Source of the DNA: Kiritimatiellia bacterium
GTDB lineage: Bacteria; Verrucomicrobiota; Kiritimatiellia; RFP12; UBA1067
DNA: 64,000 bases
Direction: 5' to 3'
Assembly (NCBI GenBank): GCA_017447805.1
Contig: JAFSMR010000022.1
Coordinates: 62,001-126,000, forward strand
The notes under the pieces were generated by a model, which saw only the letters and a program-made list of their open reading frames with translations, made no database searches and was not told the origin of the DNA. This document shows positions 8,388 to 16,917 of the stretch, one piece after another (position 1 is the stretch's first letter; the number at the start of each line of letters is the position of its first letter). The position numbers and the translations under genes were made by a program.

Positions 8388-9586
8388 GGGGCTTTTACGA
8401 GAACGGCCGAATATGCGCCGTCGCCCTCGCCTTCTTCAAGGGCGGGGATTCTCTCGCGCTCCTGGGAAAGGGAAAAATCTTTGCGACGCTCGATGAAGCG
8501 CCTGACTTGCAAAGAATTTTCGTCTTCTTCGTTGGAGCAAGTGGAATATACTAGCTGTCCGCCTGGGCGAACGAGATTTGCGCAGACATCGAGGATATCC
8601 GATTGAAGACGGACTAGGGCGGAAAGTTTTTCTTCGCTCCAATTCCATCTAGCATCTGGCCTGCGACGCAATACGCCAGTGTTCGAACAGGGAGCATCGA
8701 CCAACACCTTGTCGAAAAGGCGCGATGAAGAAGATGGCAATTCGCTCAAAACTTCCACCTTGTCTTCTAATCCGACACGTTTAAGATTTTCGACGAGCTT
8801 CCTGCGGCGCTTTGGATTTATCTCGCAAGATGTCAAAGCCGCCCCACGCCACGCGATTTGAATGCTTTTGCCGCCGGGTGCCGCGCAAGCATCGAGGATT
8901 TTTTCGCCGGCGACAACATCGAGCAGAGATACTGCGATTTTTGTAGCCGGATCTTGAACAATAAACTCGCCTTCTTTGAAACCTTGTTGCTCTTCTACTT
9001 TTTTGCCGCGCTCGAGCTTTTCAATTCTCCCGTCTTTCCACGCAAGAAAAGTTTCTGCCGGCATATTATGCCAAACGGCGAGCTTCTCGGCGTTGTCGGC
9101 GCCAAAACGCCTAACCCATCTGCGATATAATTCACGCGGGAAACTTTCGCGTACATCAACAGAAGAAGAGGCGATCATTTTCTCGAGCTCATCTCTTCTT
9201 CTCAAGCAATTTCGCAATACGCCGTTTACTACTTTCGGGATTGACTTGTTTTCGCAAGTCTTGGCCGCTTCCACAGTTTCGTTCACTGCGGCGAAATCCG
9301 GCACGTCTTTCATATAGAAAATCTGCGCCGCACCGACATACAAAAGCGCCTCTAATTCGCCCTTCGGCCATTTAGCGACGAGGAAAGAGAGAATTTTTCT
9401 GAGCGCTCGCATCCTGCGAACTACCGTATATACCAAATCTTGCACAAAAGCGCGGTCGCGTCCTTCCGGGAACATGTTCGAAGGGAAGTCTTTCGTCAAA
9501 AGCCATTTCGCGATAATAAACGCCGCTGTGCGCCTGGAATTGACAGGCTTCTTTTCGATATTCGCGATAAGATTTTCGTCTGCCAT
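8384..9586 (-). CDS. rsmB: 16S rRNA m5C methyltransferase (RsmB/NOL1-NOP2 type)
   Basis: 400 aa. The N-terminal NusB-like RNA-binding domain (about 1-140) is joined to a SAM-dependent methyltransferase domain. SAM motif I is ILDACAAPGGKSIQIA, motif IV VDAPCSNTGVLRRRPD and motif VI YSTCSNEEDEN; the two cysteines (PC and TC) are the catalytic pair. The family methylates C967 of 16S rRNA. Length is a little below E. coli RsmB (429 aa). It follows the fmdB gene by 13 bp. Confidence 0.92.
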   Translation of the reverse strand: MADENLIANIEKKPVNSRRTAAFIIAKWLLTKDFPSNMFPEGRDRAFVQDLVYTVVRRMRALRKILSFLVAKWPKGELEALLYVGAAQIFYMKDVPDFAAVNETVEAAKTCENKSIPKVVNGVLRNCLRRRDELEKMIASSSVDVRESFPRELYRRWVRRFGADNAEKLAVWHNMPAETFLAWKDGRIEKLERGKKVEEQQGFKEGEFIVQDPATKIAVSLLDVVAGEKILDACAAPGGKSIQIAWRGAALTSCEINPKRRRKLVENLKRVGLEDKVEVLSELPSSSSRLFDKVLVDAPCSNTGVLRRRPDARWNWSEEKLSALVRLQSDILDVCANLVRPGGQLVYSTCSNEEDENSLQVRRFIERRKDFSLSQERERIPALEEGEGDGAYSAVLVKAP

Positions 9587-9599
9587 AAATACGCCTTAC

Positions 9600-9851
9600 T
9601 TAATAGAGTTTTTCGTACTCGCCCTTCTCGACTTTCTTGAGCGTGTGAAAGCCGGCTCTTTTGGCGCGATAATGCAAATCGGTCTTCGAATGCCCGAGGC
9701 CTGGCGCTTGAATTACACGAAAGATGGGATTATGGCAATATGGACACTTTACGAGTTTTTCTTCGCTCAACTTTTGCGGTATTTCAAACCCGCCTTTACA
9801 TTTCGGGCAACTCTTCTCTGGGTCGGTCGCTTCATATACATACAACGGCAT
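9600..9851 (-). CDS. FmdB-type zinc-ribbon protein
   Basis: 83 aa. The N-terminal MPLYVYEATDPEKSCPKCKG with a second CPYC pair forms a zinc ribbon like that of FmdB, a putative regulatory protein family with no settled function. The start has GGAGATTTCCCAAA upstream. It is the third gene of the fucokinase-aroQ-fmdB-rsmB operon. Confidence 0.85.
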   Translation of the reverse strand: MPLYVYEATDPEKSCPKCKGGFEIPQKLSEEKLVKCPYCHNPIFRVIQAPGLGHSKTDLHYRAKRAGFHTLKKVEKGEYEKLY

Positions 9852-9868
9852 TTTGGGAAATCTCCTTG

Positions 9869-10306
9869 TTATTGTGAATCTCGGCCTTTTGCCAAATATT
9901 CCATGGCAGCGATATACGAACCAAAGCCAAGGCCGGAAAATCTTTTTTCGGCACCGAGCGAGACATAGGAAAAGCGGCGGAATTCCTCGCGCTCGTTTGG
10001 CTCGGTAAGATGAACCTCGATCACGCGCGCTTTAACGGCTTTTATCGCATCCAAAATCGCAAGCGACGTATGAGTATAGGCGGCGGCGTTCAAAATTATC
10101 GCATCGAAAACTCCACGCGATTCTTGAATCCAGTCTACAAGAGAACCTTCATGATTGGATTGCCGGATTTCCACTTCGACAGCAAGACGCGCGGCAGAAT
10201 CGCGGATTTCCGCCTCAAGCTCGCGATAGGTCTTTGCGCCGTAAAGTTCAGGCTCGCGAAGCCCGAGTAAATTCAAGTTTGGACCGTTTAGAACGAGTAT
10301 TTTCAT
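9869..10306 (-). CDS. aroQ: 3-dehydroquinate dehydratase, type II
   Basis: 145 aa, typical length. It dehydrates 3-dehydroquinate in the shikimate pathway. Key segments: ILVLNGPNLNLLGLREPELYG (active-site Asn and Tyr), EVEIRQSNHEGSLVDWIQ, IILNAAAYTHTSLAILDA and VIEVHLTEPNEREEFRR, with active-site histidine in the last one. The start overlaps the stop of the fucokinase gene (ATGA). Confidence 0.96.
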   Translation of the reverse strand: MKILVLNGPNLNLLGLREPELYGAKTYRELEAEIRDSAARLAVEVEIRQSNHEGSLVDWIQESRGVFDAIILNAAAYTHTSLAILDAIKAVKARVIEVHLTEPNEREEFRRFSYVSLGAEKRFSGLGFGSYIAAMEYLAKGRDSQ

Positions 10307-12354
10307 TTCATTTCAAGCTTGATGCCCTCGCTATCGATTTCAAAATCATAGAAGCGCGAATATTTAGATGGTTTTTCGCGCTCAAGAAGCGCGCGAATCT
10401 TTTTCGCGTTTGCGTTAGACGAGGCGAGGATGAACATAAAACCTCCGCCTCCTGCGCCAGTAAGCGTTACTGCGCTTATCCATTTGGCGATCTTTTCGAT
10501 TATCTCCTCGACTCTTTCATTCGTGGAACCGGGGTCAAAAAGTTTTTTATCGCGCCAATAGCCGTTAATCGCATCTATCAAACCGGTTTCATCTTTTTCC
10601 TTTATCGCTTTAGCACCTTTTTCGGCATCGGTCTTTAGGCTTTTGACTAGGATATTCGCAAAATCATGGGGATTATCATGCCAAAAAGCGAGGACTTTAC
10701 GAAGAATATTTCGCGCCATTCGTTTTTGTCCGGTGAAATATAGAAGCCCCCTTGATTTCAATAGAGAAGAAAGCCATTTCGATCCAAGCTCTTCATGCTC
10801 GATTACTTGAACATCACCCGGCTTCGAACGCAACATCTTAACGCCGGGCAAAACCCCGCCGAATTGATCTTGCCATCCGCCGCCGGTACGCATTTCTTTT
10901 TCGAGATGCAGAGTCTTTTCGCCTAGTTCGTCGGCGTTTGCCCTGCCGAGCAGCGCTGCGATCGTGCACGCGCCAAGAATCGAGCTAGTGCCCATGCCGC
11001 TACCCTTGGGCAAATTAGCGCATATTGTTATATCTAGCCCGCGAGAACCGAAACGAAATCCTGTTACTGAAAGAGCGCATTTTACCAGCGCACACCAATC
11101 ATGAGGATCGGAATGTTCGTCGATTTCTTTCTGCGATTTTATTACGCGCCTCTTGCCGAGGTCTTTCGAGACTATCTTTACGTTTTTATCTGCGCGCTCG
11201 GCTACAGTTACCTCGATAGGCTTTTCACCATCCAGTTTCACCGCGACATTGAGGACTTCCCCGCCGACCATATTGCAAATTGGCGGAGTATCGCTCCACC
11301 CCCCCGCGAGGTCGATTCTTACTGGCGCAGTTGCGCGGCAAATCTTCGTTCGCCGAATCTTTAAAAGCCGTTTGTAATCGACATTCTTTATGATTTGGCC
11401 TAGATTGTATTTTTCCCAAAGGCCGTCGGTTTTGAAATTATCGTCTATCCTGTATTTCAGGTCTAGCCACTTGTTCTTTCCGTATGGAATACAAGTAATG
11501 CATTCGCCTTTTGCGAGTTTTATCTTTTTGAAGCGTCCGGGCGGAATATTGGTTGCGACATTATCGCCGGCCATATCCAATTCAGCATGGACGCAATCGA
11601 TATATGTGCGAGATTTCGCATCTCCAAGCTTTTCGACTATTTCGCGCGTAGACCCGACATGGAAGAAATCGCAATCCTGAACGATATTCACATGGAAAGG
11701 CGCAAATCCATTAAGCAAAAGTTTCGGAAACTCCTCGTAGATATCGCCTGCGATGGGTAGAGATGTCATTTTCGCGGCAGTCGGCGAATCGAAGAACATT
11801 ATTCCTGTATCAATAAGAGAAGTCCCTTCGAGCTTGGGCTTTTGCAGAAAGTTCTCGACTTTCGCGAGCTTTTCGTTTTTCGCTTTGCCTACGATATAAA
11901 CTCCGTGGCGTACGGCTTCTTCAGGCCCATCAGGATACGCGACCCCGGTAACGCCCGGTTTAGATAAATCGATATTCCCATAGTCGAGACGCGGCAAAAC
12001 ATCGCCGCTCGCAACAACGACGCCGCCGCCTTTGGGCAATTTCAGCCTCTCCATCGCTTCTTTTATATGCTCGAAAATACTGCGCCCATCCCCAAGAGGA
12101 ATAAACGCTTTACCCATCGCGGCATAGCCGACTGTTCTTTTGGCGTCTCCGCCAGAATGGATAATCAATATAGATTTCTTATCGGGATATTTGTTCTTTA
12201 CGATTCTTAGCGCGTTTACCGTTGCGCCAAGCGAACCGACCCTCTTATCGCCAGGATCGGGAATTACGATAATTCCTTCACGGCCCGAGAGTTGGGCGCG
12301 ATAGCCTTTAGCCTGTGCCGCATTGGCTGCCGTTATGATAGTCAAATCGAACAT
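10303..12354 (-). CDS. fkp: Bifunctional L-fucokinase / GDP-fucose pyrophosphorylase-like enzyme
   Basis: 683 aa. The N-terminal fucose-1-phosphate guanylyltransferase region (about 1-330) has RVGSLGATVNALRIV and LIIHSGGDAKRTVGYAAMG. The C-terminal GHMP kinase (about 340-683) has PVRIDLAGGWSDTPPICN, LPKGSGMGTSSILGA and LTGAGGGGFMFIL. Together they turn free L-fucose into GDP-fucose for glycan synthesis. It is about 265 residues shorter than Bacteroides Fkp (949 aa), so the linker region is compact. The chosen ATG (12354) is 7 bases after a TATAAT, implying a leaderless mRNA; an in-frame ATG at 12384 lies upstream of that -10. A pure sugar-1-kinase of the same GHMP group cannot be excluded. 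Confidence 0.88.
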   Translation of the reverse strand: MFDLTIITAANAAQAKGYRAQLSGREGIIVIPDPGDKRVGSLGATVNALRIVKNKYPDKKSILIIHSGGDAKRTVGYAAMGKAFIPLGDGRSIFEHIKEAMERLKLPKGGGVVVASGDVLPRLDYGNIDLSKPGVTGVAYPDGPEEAVRHGVYIVGKAKNEKLAKVENFLQKPKLEGTSLIDTGIMFFDSPTAAKMTSLPIAGDIYEEFPKLLLNGFAPFHVNIVQDCDFFHVGSTREIVEKLGDAKSRTYIDCVHAELDMAGDNVATNIPPGRFKKIKLAKGECITCIPYGKNKWLDLKYRIDDNFKTDGLWEKYNLGQIIKNVDYKRLLKIRRTKICRATAPVRIDLAGGWSDTPPICNMVGGEVLNVAVKLDGEKPIEVTVAERADKNVKIVSKDLGKRRVIKSQKEIDEHSDPHDWCALVKCALSVTGFRFGSRGLDITICANLPKGSGMGTSSILGACTIAALLGRANADELGEKTLHLEKEMRTGGGWQDQFGGVLPGVKMLRSKPGDVQVIEHEELGSKWLSSLLKSRGLLYFTGQKRMARNILRKVLAFWHDNPHDFANILVKSLKTDAEKGAKAIKEKDETGLIDAINGYWRDKKLFDPGSTNERVEEIIEKIAKWISAVTLTGAGGGGFMFILASSNANAKKIRALLEREKPSKYSRFYDFEIDSEGIKLEMK

Positions 12355-12360
12355 GTCCGT

Positions 12361-12390
12361 ATTATACCATTTTTCTCTCGCCACGGCTAG
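12361..12390 (-). promoter_or_regulatory. CTAG/extended -10 promoter of the fucokinase operon
   Basis: CTAG (12390-12387), 20 bp, TATAAT (12366-12361) preceded by TGG. Only 6 bases separate the -10 from the ATG, so transcription should begin at or next to the start codon. Confidence 0.75.
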
Positions 12391-12404
12391 GGTGAACGGT
12401 TATT

Positions 12405-13139
12405 TTATTTTACGGGAAAATCGAAATATGTATCAGGGTAAGGTTCGTTTTCCAAAGTAAAATGCCACCACTCTTCCTCTATCGCCTTGAACCCGTTGGT
12501 TGTCATTATCTCGTTCAGCATCATCCGGTTCGAATATTGCTCTTCGGTGATTTTAGTGTAGGAAGGATGCGATTCCAGTCCAAACCAATCAAATGTTCCG
12601 CCCATATCGACTTCTTTACCGCTGAGAGTATCGAAAAGCGTCAAATCGACCGTACTGCCACGGCTATGCCCGGAGCGTGCAGCTATGTAACCTTTCGGAA
12701 ATAATTCATCCTTTTCGAGATTAGGATAAAAATACGGCTTCATCTTCGTATCGCTTTCATCCTTCGACCAGCGAACAAAATGATCTACCGCCTTCTGAGG
12801 ACGATAAGCATCATAGATTTTCAGCCTATACCCGCGCCGCATCGCATCATCGCTCGCCGCTTTTAAAGCTTCGGCGGCTTCTTTTGTAAGCATGGCGCAT
12901 GGCTTTTCGTAACCATCTATTCTTTCACCGACGAAATTGTAGGTTGAATAATAACGCATTTCCAATATCACATCTGGAACAGCATCTGCGAGTTGCACGA
13001 ATTGGGGCGCCTGGGCTTTATTGCAAGAATCGTTTAGTTCTGCACATTGAGAAGAAGCCTCCTCGCCACCGAATTGAGAAGAAGCGCACCCCGCAAAAAG
13101 CAAGCCTATAATCGCATACAGCTTGAAATCTACCTTCAT
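12405..13139 (-). CDS. VanX-like D-Ala-D-Ala dipeptidase lipoprotein (peptidase M15D)
   Basis: 244 aa. A lipoprotein signal (lipobox LFAGC) places it on a membrane, outside the cytoplasm. The zinc site is in SGHSRGSTVDLTLFD (His, Asp) and EEWWHF (Glu, His); the segment RLKIYDAYRPQKAVDHFVRW is typical of VanX/DdpX dipeptidases. Since it is exported, a role in peptidoglycan-derived D-Ala-D-Ala use or wall turnover is more likely than vancomycin resistance; no vanHA genes are nearby. The ATG at 13139 gives a proper signal peptide; an upstream in-frame ATG exists but lies between the -10 and the ribosome site. Confidence 0.9.
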   Translation of the reverse strand: MKVDFKLYAIIGLLFAGCASSQFGGEEASSQCAELNDSCNKAQAPQFVQLADAVPDVILEMRYYSTYNFVGERIDGYEKPCAMLTKEAAEALKAASDDAMRRGYRLKIYDAYRPQKAVDHFVRWSKDESDTKMKPYFYPNLEKDELFPKGYIAARSGHSRGSTVDLTLFDTLSGKEVDMGGTFDWFGLESHPSYTKITEEQYSNRMMLNEIMTTNGFKAIEEEWWHFTLENEPYPDTYFDFPVK

Positions 13140-13169
13140 AATTTTATCTTCCATCCTTCTTGGCCGCAT

Positions 13170-13178
13170 ATTATAACA
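13170..13178 (-). promoter_or_regulatory. Extended -10 promoter of the VanX-like gene
   Basis: TGTTATAAT on the minus strand, overlapping the stop codon of the upstream DUF4186 gene. No good -35. It would let the lipoprotein gene be transcribed independently. Confidence 0.5.
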
Positions 13179-13596
13179 TTTTTTCGTCCTTACAGGGTAA
13201 TGAATTTATTACACTATCCTCTTTGTTTTCTCCATACTCCTTTTCGATCCACGCCATAAGGAAATCGACTATACCTTTAATCCTCGTATCCGGTATGATT
13301 GTGCCTTGAGGGATTTTCCACCATTTTTCGAGACAACTCCTGCAACACGTCGCTGTAGCGTGTTGCGCGATGAAGACTGGATGCCCTCGCATTGGCGTTT
13401 GCCTACCATCATTTGGAGGGAATTGCGGCGCAAGATTCTTCCGGACGAAGTCTTCGCAGTGACGGCGAATAGTCGCGAGACCTTTTTCGGCAATATACCT
13501 TTTATCTGCACATTTCAAATGAAATCTGCTCCTAAAACGCGATTTTGCCAGCCTCTCGAAAGCCTTTTCGTATTTCACGGCCTTGAATTTTATCAT
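13171..13596 (-). CDS. DUF4186 family protein
   Basis: 141 aa. The family core is clear: SRFRSRFHL, GLATIRRHCEDFVRKNLAPQ, TPMRGHPVFIAQHATATCCR and CLEKWWKIPQG. The cysteine and histidine cluster CCRSCLEKW suggests metal binding, but no function is established. It has a good ribosome site (GGAGGCTAAAAT). It is divergent from rhaT and just upstream of the VanX-like gene, without clear metabolic connection to either. Confidence 0.87.
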   Translation of the reverse strand: MIKFKAVKYEKAFERLAKSRFRSRFHLKCADKRYIAEKGLATIRRHCEDFVRKNLAPQFPPNDGRQTPMRGHPVFIAQHATATCCRSCLEKWWKIPQGTIIPDTRIKGIVDFLMAWIEKEYGENKEDSVINSLPCKDEKML

Positions 13597-13632
13597 ATTT
13601 TAGCCTCCAGGTAAACAGCGAAGTTTGAATTT

Positions 13633-13650
13633 AATAGCCCGTGGGCTATT
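13633..13650. promoter_or_regulatory. Palindromic operator candidate at the rhaT promoter
   Basis: AATAGCCC-GT-GGGCTATT, perfect 8-bp arms. The right arm overlaps the rhaT -35 hexamer (TTGCAA at 13649). A repressor bound here would block RNA polymerase. The obvious inducer is rhamnose because the transporter and isomerase follow, but no regulator gene is adjacent. Confidence 0.65.
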
Positions 13651-13677
13651 GCAAAGTGCGCGATAATTTGATAAAAT
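13649..13677 (+). promoter_or_regulatory. rhaT promoter
   Basis: TTGCAA, 17-bp spacer, TAAAAT, with TGA before the -10 (extended type). The predicted start is near 13684, giving a leader of about 23 nt with only a weak ribosome site. Confidence 0.75.
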
Positions 13678-13706
13678 ATGCGACATAAAACTGGTAGTAA
13701 TAAAAT

Positions 13707-14744
13707 ATGAATACTCTAATTGGCACATTCATTTGGGTCCTCGGGGGTCTAGCCGGGGCGACATTTGCTCTTCCTTTCAGAAAAGTTAAAGGTTGGTCAT
13801 ACGAAAGTTACTGGCTTATATGGGCGCTTTTCGGGCTAATACTCTTCCCGATAGCCCTAGGGCTTGCGACTGTGCCAAATCTATTCGGTGTAATCTTTTC
13901 CGCTCCGGCGAAAACACTCGTCCTTTGCGCGGCATTTGGCGCGCTTTGGGGTATCGGGGGCCTGGCGTGGGGTCTTATGATTCGTTATCTCGGCGTTGGA
14001 CTGGGCTTGGCAATCGGATGCGGACTGTGCTCGGCTACAGGAACCCTCATTCCACCGATTGTCAAAGGCCAGGCGGCAAGCCTCGTAGCCGATAAAGGCG
14101 CGATTATTACTCTTGCGAGCGTGATCGTATCGCTTCTCGGCATTGTATTTGTAGGCCTGGCCGGCAAATCTAAAGAAAATGAGCTGCCAGAAGAAGAAAA
14201 GAAAAAAGCTGTAGCCGAATTTAATTTCAAGAAAGGCCTGATTGTCGCGATTGTTGCGGGCCTCGCTTCCGCCGGCATGAATTTTGGCCTGCAATCCGGC
14301 GGCGTTTTGGAAAACGGCGCACTGGATGCGGGTGCGAAGGAAGTATGGAAAGGCATGGGTGTTCTCGTAGTCGTTCTTTTCGGCGGCTTTATCGTGCAAC
14401 TCATCTGGTGCCTTCAGCAGAATGCAAAGAATAAAACTTTCAAAGATTACGCGACTATCGTAAAACCCGCCTCGGCAGGAGTCCTGTTTTGGTCGGGCCT
14501 CGCAGGCATTGTTTGGGCTTGCCAATTCGCATGCCAAAAGGTCGGCGAAAGCTTGGCCGGGTCGATAGCTTATATCTCATTTGCGATAGTCATGGGTTCT
14601 AGCGTGTTGTTCTCGTCTCTCATCGGCATTGCTTTGGGCGAATGGAAAGGAACTGGGGCAAAAACGCGCAACTATCTTGCGCTTGGCCTCGTAATCCTCG
14701 CAGCTTCCATCGGCATTGCGGTAATCGCGAAACTCGTGAAATAA
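13707..14744 (+). CDS. rhaT: L-rhamnose/proton symporter
   Basis: 345 aa with ten hydrophobic segments, matching RhaT of the DMT superfamily in length and in the segments FALPFRKVKGWSYESYW and GIGGLAWGLMIRYLGVGLG. It imports L-rhamnose with H+ across the inner membrane. A charged cytoplasmic loop (KSKENELPEEEKKKAVAEF, about residues 152-170) separates the halves. It is followed 46 bp later by L-rhamnose isomerase, so uptake and first step are co-expressed. Kinase and aldolase are not in the window. Confidence 0.95.
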   Translation: MNTLIGTFIWVLGGLAGATFALPFRKVKGWSYESYWLIWALFGLILFPIALGLATVPNLFGVIFSAPAKTLVLCAAFGALWGIGGLAWGLMIRYLGVGLGLAIGCGLCSATGTLIPPIVKGQAASLVADKGAIITLASVIVSLLGIVFVGLAGKSKENELPEEEKKKAVAEFNFKKGLIVAIVAGLASAGMNFGLQSGGVLENGALDAGAKEVWKGMGVLVVVLFGGFIVQLIWCLQQNAKNKTFKDYATIVKPASAGVLFWSGLAGIVWACQFACQKVGESLAGSIAYISFAIVMGSSVLFSSLIGIALGEWKGTGAKTRNYLALGLVILAASIGIAVIAKLVK

Positions 14745-14790
14745 CAAATCTTTACAACTAAATTCATCAACTCAACCAAGAAAGGCTAAA

Positions 14791-16032
14791 ATGAGCTACA
14801 AAGAAGCACAAAAGAAATACGGCAAAATCGGAGTAGATACCGATAGAGCAATCTCGGAACTAATGAGAATCCCGATTTCCATGCACTGCTGGCAAGGTGA
14901 TGACGTCGGCGGATTCGAATCGGTAGGCGGAGCTTCGAATGGAATTCAGACAACCGGCAACTATCCCGGCAAGGCGAGAAATCCTGCCGAGCTCATGGCT
15001 GATATCGATTTCGCAATGAGCCTGATTCCCGGCAAACATCGCGTAAACCTCCATGCTTGCTATGGCATCCACAAGGATAAGGTCGTAGACCGCGATAAAC
15101 TCGATGTCGCGCAGTTCAAGCCATGGGTAGAATGGGCAAAGAAGCGTGGAATCGGCCTCGATTTCAATCCTACCTTCTTCAGCCACGCAAATGTAGTCGA
15201 TGGGCTAACGCTTTCTTCGCCCGACCCTAAAATCCGCAAATTCTGGATTGAACATGGTGTCCAGTGCTTGAAGATCGCCGATTATTTCGCGAAGGAACTA
15301 GGCTATTGCGCGATCAACTTCTGGTGCCCCGATGGTTATAAAGACGAGCCTTCCGATCGCCTCGGGCCGCGTCAACGCATGGCTGATTCGCTCGATAAGA
15401 TTTTCAAGAAAGCCAAATTCGATCGTCGCAGAGTATTCCCGACTTTTGAATCGAAGCTTTTCGGCATCGGCGTTGAAAGCTACACCGTAAACTCCCACGA
15501 ATTTGTAATGGGCTATGCTCAGAGTCGCAAGATTCTCGCGCTTCTCGATATGGGTCACTTCCACCTCACCGAAAATGTTGCGGATAAGATTTCATCCTTC
15601 CTCATGTTCTTCGGCAAGGTAGCCTTCCATATCTCGCGTCCTGTCCGCTGGGATTCCGACCACGTAATCCGTCAGAACGACGACCTGCGCGCTGCCGCAC
15701 AGGAAATCGTCAAGATGGGGCCGGAAAACTTCCTCATCGCGCTCGACTATTTCGATGCCTCGATTTGCCGCGTCGCCGCTTGGGTGCTCGGAATGCGCAA
15801 TATGCAGAAGGAACTTCTCAAGGCGCTTCTCACCCCGCACGACGCGCTCAAAGAGTTGCAGGATGAAGGCCGCTTTACCGAGCAGCTCGTTCTTCAGGAA
15901 GAATACAAGAACTATCCGTTTGATGAAGTCTGGGCAGAATTCTGCAAGCGCAATAATCAGGTCGCTGATGAAAGCTGGCTGAAGGATGTCCAGAAATATG
16001 AGGAAGATGTGCTTCTGAAGCGTCAAGGCTAA
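14791..16032 (+). CDS. rhaA: L-rhamnose isomerase
   Basis: 413 aa, the family's usual size. It converts L-rhamnose to L-rhamnulose with divalent metal in a TIM barrel. Diagnostic segments: PISMHCWQGDDVGGFE, IQTTGNYPGKARN, HRVNLHACYGIHKDKVVDRD, GLDFNPTFFSHA and DGYKDEPSDRLGPRQRMADS. Ribosome site AAGAAAGG lies before the ATG. It is 12 bp upstream of the rlmB gene, which may be co-transcribed. Confidence 0.95.
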   Translation: MSYKEAQKKYGKIGVDTDRAISELMRIPISMHCWQGDDVGGFESVGGASNGIQTTGNYPGKARNPAELMADIDFAMSLIPGKHRVNLHACYGIHKDKVVDRDKLDVAQFKPWVEWAKKRGIGLDFNPTFFSHANVVDGLTLSSPDPKIRKFWIEHGVQCLKIADYFAKELGYCAINFWCPDGYKDEPSDRLGPRQRMADSLDKIFKKAKFDRRRVFPTFESKLFGIGVESYTVNSHEFVMGYAQSRKILALLDMGHFHLTENVADKISSFLMFFGKVAFHISRPVRWDSDHVIRQNDDLRAAAQEIVKMGPENFLIALDYFDASICRVAAWVLGMRNMQKELLKALLTPHDALKELQDEGRFTEQLVLQEEYKNYPFDEVWAEFCKRNNQVADESWLKDVQKYEEDVLLKRQG

Positions 16033-16043
16033 AGGAGAAATAT

Positions 16044-16844
16044 ATGTCAAAAGAAACCGCTCGTCACTTTAATAAAGGGCCTCGCGAACTTGTCAGCGGT
16101 GGCGAGTGGTTATACGGGCGCAATCCCGTAGAGGAAGCCTTAGCCGCCAATCGGCGGCAGGCTTCCGAAATAATATTGCCTAGCGCCACGCCGAATGAAG
16201 ATGAGCAAATCGCACGAATTAGAGATGAAGCAAGGCGCCGTCATCTCGTAATTAGGACTATGGAGCGCAATCAGCTCGATAAGCTTACGCGTTTCGGCCA
16301 TCATCAAGGCGTTGCGTTGAAAGTCAATGGCTATCCTTATGTCGAATTTGAAGATTTGATTGATGAAGTTCGAAATGACGAGAATGCACTCATCATAATT
16401 CTCGATCACCTCGAAGACCCCCAAAATGTCGGCTCGATTTTGCGCACAGCCTGCGCAGCGGGCGCTACGGGCGTGATAATACCTGAAGATCGTGCGTGCG
16501 GAATAACGCCTGCCGCCGTTCGCGCCTCTGCCGGGGGAGCAGAACATTTGAAAGTCGCGCGCGTCGTTAATCTAGTGCGCGCAATTGAATCGCTCAGAAA
16601 AGAGGGCCTCTGGATGACGGGGTTAGATTGGGGCGAGGACGCAAAAACCTATACGGATATTGATTATTCTGGCAAAGTTGCGCTTGTAATCGGCGCAGAA
16701 GGAAGCGGAATTTCCCGCCTCGTGCGCGAAAATTGCGATTTCATCGCTCAAATTCCTATGCCCGGCGGCTTTGAATCTCTCAATGCAGGGGTTGCCGCGG
16801 CGATTACGATATACGAAATTTTGCGACAAAGAAGTGCGCAATAA
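16044..16844 (+). CDS. rlmB: 23S rRNA 2'-O-methyltransferase (TrmH/SpoU family, RlmB-like)
   Basis: 266 aa. An N-terminal substrate-binding domain (about 20-95, starting WLYGRNPVEEALAAN) is followed by a SPOUT methyltransferase domain. The SPOUT motifs are DHLEDPQNVGSILRTA, LVIGAEGSGISRLV and IPMPGGFESLNAGVAAAI. It should methylate the ribose of G2251 in 23S rRNA by family resemblance. The ribosome site AAGGAGAAATAT is strong. Its place after rhamnose isomerase appears to be chance. Confidence 0.92.
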   Translation: MSKETARHFNKGPRELVSGGEWLYGRNPVEEALAANRRQASEIILPSATPNEDEQIARIRDEARRRHLVIRTMERNQLDKLTRFGHHQGVALKVNGYPYVEFEDLIDEVRNDENALIIILDHLEDPQNVGSILRTACAAGATGVIIPEDRACGITPAAVRASAGGAEHLKVARVVNLVRAIESLRKEGLWMTGLDWGEDAKTYTDIDYSGKVALVIGAEGSGISRLVRENCDFIAQIPMPGGFESLNAGVAAAITIYEILRQRSAQ

Positions 16845-16856
16845 ATTCGTCTACCA

Positions 16857-16886
16857 CTAGCCTTTAGCCACAAGATTTGGTATAAT
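16857..16886 (+). promoter_or_regulatory. CTAG/extended -10 promoter of the hydG-like operon
   Basis: CTAG (16857-16860), 20 bp, TATAAT (16881-16886) with TGG before it. The leader to the ATG at 16918 is about 25 nt and carries GGAAGG as ribosome site. Confidence 0.78.
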
Positions 16887-16917
16887 ATCCTCCAAAGGAT
16901 TGGAAGGCTTGTTGCAA

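Noticed and set aside
12405-13139. Vancomycin-resistance gene vanX
   Set aside because: The protein is an exported lipoprotein and there are no vanH, vanA or vanRS genes, so a wall-turnover role is more likely.
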